Assembly (NCBI RefSeq): GCF_004764705.1
Contig: NZ_SHLX01000002.1
Location: 248,001 to 312,000 of the forward strand
Reading direction: 5' to 3'
DNA: 64,000 nucleotides
DNA from: Paenibacillus cymbidii
Lineage (GTDB): Bacteria > Bacillota > Bacilli > Paenibacillales > NBRC-103111
Shown: piece by piece, positions 59,964-64,000 of the stretch
How the letters are laid out: every line of letters starts with the position of its first letter
Position numbering within the stretch: position 1 is the stretch's first letter
Made by a program: the position numbers and the translations under genes
The notes under the pieces: model-generated
What the model was told of the DNA's origin: nothing
Databases searched by the model: none
The model's input: only the letters and a program-made list of their open reading frames with translations

Positions 59964-61145
59964 TTATGAGTTCGAATCGGGGGAACGAGCCGCTCCCGTT
60001 GTACCCGGCAATTCCGCCGCCTCGGCCAACGCATCCGCCATAACGGCCCGCATCCGCGTTATGACAACCTCCGCCTCGTCCTCGCGCAAATGCAGCGGGT
60101 TCAGCAGCACGTCCCGCCGATCCCACGTCAGCGCAACAAGCACGCCGGGCTCGCCTTCCCGCAGCGCGGCAGCCAGCCGTTCGGCGCTGAACGGCGCCTC
60201 GCCCAGGTCGACGCGGACGAGCGGGTAGTCCTGGCCGGTCGGCCCGGGATATTGCCGCGACGCGGCGTACCCGGCTTCGCGCAGCCCGGCGCACAGCCGG
60301 CCCACGAGCGCTTCGTGCCCGGCCCGCACCGCCTCGTGATCGAGCGCGACGTACCGCTCGACTGCGGCAAGCAGCCCGGCCAGCTCCTCCTTGCCGACCT
60401 TCATCGGCCGGCCGATCGAGATGCGGGCGCCGACATGCAGCCGGCACGCCGCAACAAGCGCCTCCCGGCCGGCGACGAAGCCGGAGCTTTGTGGACCGAA
60501 TAGCGTTTTGCCGCCGGAAAAAATCACCAGGCTCGCGCCCATCCGCGTATAGCGCCACAGATTGTCGACAGGCGGCAGCTGCGCGGCGGCATCGACGACA
60601 ACCGGTACGCCGCGCGCGTCGGCGATGCGGATCACATCGGCCAGTGGCAGCGCGCCCCGGTCGTACTGCGAAGACGTAAAATAAACGACGCACGCGGTTC
60701 GCGGGCCGATCGCGTCTTCGAGCTGCCAGGCGAACGTCGATTCGACGTCGCCGATTTCGACGAGGCGCGCCCCCGTCTGCGCGATCGCCATGTCGAAGCC
60801 GTTGCGCTGGCAACGATGAATCACAACCTCGCACTTCTCGATGCCTTCAAGCGTCGGCAGCTTGCGAACCAGCTTCTCGTCGGTGCCGGTCATACACGCC
60901 GCGGTCGCCACGGTCAGCCCGGCGGCGGCGCCGCTCGTCACGACGGCCGCTTCATTGCGCGTCAGCTCGGCAATGCGCGCTCCGACGCGCAGGTGCAGCT
61001 CCTCCAGCGGCACGAAGTGGCGGCTTGCTTCCGCCATCGCCGCCACGACCTCCGGCGGCATCCGCGATCCGCCGATCATCGTGTACGAATCGGCGGCGTT
61101 GATGTACGTCTTGACGCCGAGCCGCTCGTACAGCCCGCCGCTCAC
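59964..61145 (-). CDS. SelA/DgaE-like PLP-dependent enzyme
   Basis: A 393-residue fold-type-I PLP enzyme of the SelA/D-glucosaminate-6-phosphate ammonia-lyase group. Visible are YERLGVKTYINAADSYTMIG (SelA-like opening), NEAAVVTSGAAAGLTVATAA, VYFTSSQYDRGALPLADVI, VPVVVDAAAQLPPVDNLWR (PLP-binding Asp), and the Schiff-base Lys in VIFSGGKTLFGPQSSGF. SelA-type proteins outside selenocysteine pathways act on amino sugars or amino acids. No selenoprotein genes are near, so a catabolic lyase or transferase is more likely. GTG 61145 is used: its GTGA overlaps the dehydrogenase stop by 4 bases with GGAG 8 bases upstream. Tight coupling with the Gfo/Idh gene suggests they act on one substrate. Confidence 0.78.
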   Translation of the reverse strand: MSGGLYERLGVKTYINAADSYTMIGGSRMPPEVVAAMAEASRHFVPLEELHLRVGARIAELTRNEAAVVTSGAAAGLTVATAACMTGTDEKLVRKLPTLEGIEKCEVVIHRCQRNGFDMAIAQTGARLVEIGDVESTFAWQLEDAIGPRTACVVYFTSSQYDRGALPLADVIRIADARGVPVVVDAAAQLPPVDNLWRYTRMGASLVIFSGGKTLFGPQSSGFVAGREALVAACRLHVGARISIGRPMKVGKEELAGLLAAVERYVALDHEAVRAGHEALVGRLCAGLREAGYAASRQYPGPTGQDYPLVRVDLGEAPFSAERLAAALREGEPGVLVALTWDRRDVLLNPLHLREDEAEVVITRMRAVMADALAEAAELPGTTGAARSPDSNS

Positions 61146-62143
61146 AGCCGAATCTCCGCGCCGGTGCGGCACGACTCGACGATTGCCTGCGCCACCTCAA
61201 TGCCGTGCACGGCGTCGGCGAACGAAACGCGATCGGCCGGGCGGCCGGAGAGCAGACAGCCGGTCAAGTAGTCGAGCTGCTCGCGCAGCATGCCGGAGAC
61301 GCGCCCGTCGACCACGGCGTGAATCGTGAAGTCGGGATTGAGGCGTCCGCCGCCGACGGCGAGCTGCAAGCCGCCATGCGCATTGTCGAACGAGGCGATC
61401 CCCGCCTCGCCGATCACTTCCAGCGAATCGGCGATCGGCAGTCCCGCCTCCTGGGGCACCATCCAGTTGCTGTTCAACACCGCCTTGACGCCGTTGTCGA
61501 ACTCCAGGCACGACAGCAGCACGTCCGGCGACTGGTCGTTCGTTACGTAGCTGTCGTACGCTTTCACCGCCTTGACGCGCGCGCCGGCGTACCAGATCGC
61601 CAGATCGAGATCGTGCACGCTTAGCTCGAACACCGTATGCGTGCGCCGGTACGTCTCGAACAGCGTCTTCGTGCGCGAGCGCTTCAAATACATGCTGACC
61701 GGCCGGCCGATCCCGCCGCCGTCATCCGCAAGCTGCCGCTTCACGGCGGCGTAACGCGGATCGAAGCGCAGCAGATGGCCGGGAAACAGCTGCCGGCCGT
61801 TCGTTTCGGCCGCCGCCTGCATCTCCCGCGCCTCCTCGAGCCGCGTCGATACCGGCTTCTCGACCAGCACGTTTTTGCCGGCGCGCAGTGCGGCCAGAAC
61901 CGGCTGCAGATGGTCCTTCTCGAACGTCACGACGCTGACCAGCGCGATGTCGTCCCGCGCCAGCAGCTCGTCGCCGTCCGTATAGCGCCCTTCCACGCCG
62001 TGAAGCTCGGCCAACTCCGCCAGTCGCGCTTCATTCCTGTCGCACACCGCGACAACTTCGACCTGCGGCAGCGAACGATACGCCTCCAGATGGCAGCGTC
62101 CCCAGTCCCCCAACCCGATAATGCCTACCTTCAGCTTCTCCAT
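61142..62143 (-). CDS. Gfo/Idh/MocA-family NAD(P)-dependent dehydrogenase
   Basis: A 333-residue dehydrogenase. The Rossmann fold is KLKVGIIGLGDWGRCHLEAYRS, quoted in part (GLGDWG). The catalytic EKP is in GKNVLVEKPVSTRLEEAREM, and the substrate-side HDLDLAIWYAGA contains the conserved His-Asp pair. Family members oxidise sugars, inositols and related compounds. ATG 62143 follows GGGGAGGAAACGG. Its last base pairs overlap the start of the SelA-like gene. It is separated from the M20 gene upstream by the four-hairpin element (62234-62424). Confidence 0.85.
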   Translation of the reverse strand: MEKLKVGIIGLGDWGRCHLEAYRSLPQVEVVAVCDRNEARLAELAELHGVEGRYTDGDELLARDDIALVSVVTFEKDHLQPVLAALRAGKNVLVEKPVSTRLEEAREMQAAAETNGRQLFPGHLLRFDPRYAAVKRQLADDGGGIGRPVSMYLKRSRTKTLFETYRRTHTVFELSVHDLDLAIWYAGARVKAVKAYDSYVTNDQSPDVLLSCLEFDNGVKAVLNSNWMVPQEAGLPIADSLEVIGEAGIASFDNAHGGLQLAVGGGRLNPDFTIHAVVDGRVSGMLREQLDYLTGCLLSGRPADRVSFADAVHGIEVAQAIVESCRTGAEIRL

Positions 62144-62233
62144 GCTCCGTTTCCTCCCCGTAATCCCCTGCTTCGCTGCTCGTTTTCCCCGTCTAGCCAA
62201 CCGCCAGCCCCGAAACACACGTTGTCGTGCAAA

Positions 62234-62424
62234 AATAGCCCATAAAAAATGGCTTATTGGCTTTCATTTTGCCGCTTCGTCGAAAATAGCCAGTGTTTTC
62301 GCTGGCTATTGGCAGCAAACAGCTCCAAAATCGCCCTTTTCTCCGAAATAACCAGTGATTTCACTGGCTATTACGTTACTGCCGCCCCATTTTTGCGAAA
62401 TAGCCAATAAATCATGGCTTATTT
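62234..62424. repeat. Four-hairpin intergenic element, copy 6, overlapping a stop codon
   Basis: Hairpins AATAGCCCA/TGGCTTATT (62234-62258), AATAGCCAGT/GCTGGCTATT (62285-62310), AATAACCAGT/ACTGGCTATT (62347-62372), AAATAGCCA/TGGCTTATTT (62398-62424). Centres 62246, 62297.5, 62359.5 and about 62410.5 are spaced 51.5, 62 and 51 bp. The last stem contains the TAA stop codon (62421-62419) of the M20 hydrolase gene. Confidence 0.84.
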
Positions 62425-63606
62425 TGCAAAGCGCCCGAACGTCTGCGCCAGCTGCGTGTAGAACGCCGCCGCCTGTTCCACCTGCGCGACCGACACCCAT
62501 TCCTCGCGCGAGTGCGCCTGCGCGATCGAGCCGGGGCCGTACACGATGCTCGGCACGCCCTGGAAGTGCGCGAGCTTGCTCGCGTCGCTGCCGTACGGCA
62601 CGCCGAGCACCTCGCCCGGCAGCCCGAGCGCCGCCGCCGCCCGGCGCGCCGCCGACACAACCGCCGCGTCCCCCGGCGTGTCGAGCGCCCAGTCGAGCAG
62701 CAGCCGCTCGACCGACACCTTCAGCGCCCCGCCGCATTCGCCGGCCGCATAAGCTTGCAGCTCGCGCTCGAACTCCGCGAGCACCACGTCGGGCAACTCG
62801 CCGGGAATCAGCCGGCGATCCACTTCGATCGTGCACGACTCCGGCACGATGTTGATTTGTTTGCCGCCGCGAATCGTGCCGACGGCGATCGTCGGCGAGC
62901 CGACGCGCGGATCGCGCTTCAGCGCCAGCTGCGGCTCGACCCGCTCGCGGATGAAGCGCAGCACCTGCATCATCTGGTAAATCGCGCTGTCGCCTTCGTG
63001 CGGCACCGACGTATGCGCCGCCCGGCCGTGCGTATGCACGGCGAAGCGCGCGCAGCCCTTGCTCGCGGCGACGATGCCGAGCTCCGTCGGCTCGCCGATG
63101 ACGGCGCCGGCGAGCGGCATGCCGAGCTCGAGGAAGGCGAGAATGCCGCGGTACGCATGCTCCTCGTCGACGGCGGCGAGCAGCACAAGATCGCCGCCGG
63201 CCAAGTCCGGCCGGCGCGCGCACGTTTCAATCGCGTGGATCATGCCGGCAAGCGAGCCTTTCGTGTCGCAGGCGCCGCGCGCATACAGCCGCCCGTCCCG
63301 GTAGACCGGCGTCAGCGGATCGTCCATCGAGCCGAGCGACACCGTGTCCATGTGCGCCTCGAACAGCAAGGCGCGGTCCGGCTTGCCGACCCGCAGCTCC
63401 ACGATGACATTGTCGCGGCCGGGCAGCACCGGCTGGCGCGTCACCCTCACGCCCGGCAAGCCGCCAAGCCGGCGCGCGACATAGTCGGCCACGCCGCCTT
63501 CGCCGGCGGCGCCGTCCCCGTAGTGCGGGTTCACGCTTTGTATTTTTACCAAATCTTCCAAAATATTTAAGGCGGTTAACGAACCGCTCGAGCTTTCGAT
63601 CGTCAC
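62419..63606 (-). CDS. M20-family (ArgE/DapE-like) amidohydrolase
   Basis: A 395-residue metallopeptidase of clan MH. Zinc site parts: LLFEAHMDTVSLGSMDDP (His, Asp), GRLYARGACDTKGSLAGM (bridging Asp), LLAAVDEEHAYRGI (catalytic Glu pair), GAVIGEPTELGIV and near the C-terminus GPGSIAQAHSREEWVS (His). Dimerisation domain in the middle (HGRAAHTSVPHEGDSAIYQM). Such enzymes deacylate N-acyl amino acids or cleave small peptides. The GTG start at 63606 is chosen after AGAGAGGCAGCC. Its stop codon lies inside the last stem of four-hairpin copy 6. The ABC permease at the right edge is 15 bp upstream, so the ligand is probably imported as a conjugate and hydrolysed here. Confidence 0.85.
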   Translation of the reverse strand: MTIESSSGSLTALNILEDLVKIQSVNPHYGDGAAGEGGVADYVARRLGGLPGVRVTRQPVLPGRDNVIVELRVGKPDRALLFEAHMDTVSLGSMDDPLTPVYRDGRLYARGACDTKGSLAGMIHAIETCARRPDLAGGDLVLLAAVDEEHAYRGILAFLELGMPLAGAVIGEPTELGIVAASKGCARFAVHTHGRAAHTSVPHEGDSAIYQMMQVLRFIRERVEPQLALKRDPRVGSPTIAVGTIRGGKQINIVPESCTIEVDRRLIPGELPDVVLAEFERELQAYAAGECGGALKVSVERLLLDWALDTPGDAAVVSAARRAAAALGLPGEVLGVPYGSDASKLAHFQGVPSIVYGPGSIAQAHSREEWVSVAQVEQAAAFYTQLAQTFGRFAK

Positions 63607-63621
63607 GGCTGCCTCTCTCCC

Positions 63622-64000
63622 TTACTCTTTTACGCCTCCGATGACCATGCCTTTGACAAAATATTTCTGCAGGAACGGGTACAAAATCAAAATCGGCAGC
63701 GCACCGAGCAAAATTTGCGACGCCTTGATCGTACGGTCGGAAATTTGCTCCATCTGGCGCAGCTCCTCCATGCCGACCGACGTATAATCGCGCGTAATCA
63801 TCGTTTGCAAATAGCTTTGCAGCGGATAGTTCGCCGGCGAATTCATCAGGATCAGCCCGTCGAACCACGCATTCCAGTGGCTGACGACGGTCAGCAGCGT
63901 AATCGTCGCCAGCGCCGGCACGGACAGCGGCACATAGATGCGCAGAAGCGACGTCCATTGGTTCGCGCCGTCGATGAAGGCGGCTTCTTCCAGCTCCTTC
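63622..64000 (-). CDS. Sugar ABC transporter permease, LplC/YtcP type, 5' end cut off by window
   Basis: Last 125 codons of a permease gene whose start lies beyond the right edge. The EAA loop (KELEEAAFIDGANQW...) begins the visible part, then IYVPLSVPALATITLLTVVSHWN, LPILILYPFLQKYFVKGMVI and the C-terminal GGVKE typical of the subfamily. It is homologous to the permease at 32506 but clearly a different system. Adjacent to the M20 hydrolase and further minus-strand catabolic genes, it points to an importer feeding that cluster. Confidence 0.87.
   Translation of the reverse strand, partial: KELEEAAFIDGANQWTSLLRIYVPLSVPALATITLLTVVSHWNAWFDGLILMNSPANYPLQSYLQTMITRDYTSVGMEELRQMEQISDRTIKASQILLGALPILILYPFLQKYFVKGMVIGGVKE

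Noticed and set aside
59964..61145. Selenocysteine synthase (SelA) itself
   Set aside because: Family match, but no selB, selC or selenoprotein context and tight coupling with a sugar dehydrogenase; a catabolic relative is more likely.

Overview
The window is GC-rich (roughly 60%) DNA from a Gram-positive spore-former of the Paenibacillaceae type (Paenibacillus, Cohnella or a close relative; this placement is inference). The signs are: AGGAGG-like ribosome sites with frequent GTG/TTG starts; an LplB/YtcP-type sugar ABC operon next to a membrane-bound AraC regulator; a giant serine protease with S-layer (SLH) anchors; a 7TMR-DISM hybrid kinase paired with a BTAD/SARP-type response regulator; and a CstR-type persulfide operon. 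No rRNA, tRNA, CRISPR array, intact insertion sequence or prophage gene was seen. About 53 protein genes are called, two cut by the window edges, plus one gene remnant.

Layout. 0-9 kb: deoxysugar genes (a GHL6-type glycosidase and rhamnose mutarotase) facing a FadR-type regulator, then small enzyme, regulator and transporter genes ending with a GntR/LacI hybrid regulator. 9.2-9.8 kb: a decayed siderophore-binding-protein remnant. 9.8-15.6 kb: the S8/SLH surface protease. 15.8-21.2 kb: DoxX, a GAF / NarL-type regulator / PAS-kinase trio resembling NreA-NreC-NreB, and a natural fusion of phosphotransacylase (PduL) with acetate kinase. 21.3-28.6 kb: membrane-lipid glycosyltransferase, MFS and membrane proteins, a PfpI fusion and an OmpR-type two-component pair. 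28.8-37.5 kb: GH36 alpha-galactosidase facing an ABC sugar importer operon with its AraC/Cache regulator. 37.7-39.8 kb: an AT-richer two-gene island. 39.8-45 kb: pentapeptide-repeat and TfoX-like proteins and a BmrCD-like heterodimeric ABC exporter operon. 45.3-54 kb: a beta-helix carbohydrate enzyme, a KAS III/thioester-reductase pair and the SARP-type two-component system beside it. 54-57.6 kb: the sulfide/persulfide detoxification operon. 58-64 kb: a minus-strand catabolic cluster (creatininase-like, unknown family, SelA-like PLP enzyme, Gfo/Idh dehydrogenase, M20 amidohydrolase, ABC permease).

The most unusual feature is a family of six intergenic elements (3.15, 9.6, 28.6, 45.1, 57.8 and 62.2 kb). 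Each is about 190 bp and contains four hairpins whose centres are about 51, 62 and 51 bp apart in every copy. Five copies share the stems AATAGCCAGT/ACTGGCTATT (inner) and AATAAGCCAT/ATGGCTTATT (outer). The sixth keeps the spacing but has different stems. The distances match about 5 and 6 turns of B-DNA, so all four dyads would lie on one face of the helix. I do not recognise this as a named repeat.

The regulatory DNA is also informative: a palindrome on the shared start site of two opposed promoters (1.5 kb), a 27-bp palindrome on the start of the dioxygenase/GntR operon (7.2 kb), two copies of TATACC-N6-GGTATA flanking the persulfide operon (54.4 and 57.6 kb), a double GTATAC site inside the exporter promoter (45.0 kb), and SARP-like direct repeats with an 11-bp pitch upstream of the KAS III operon (49.7 kb).
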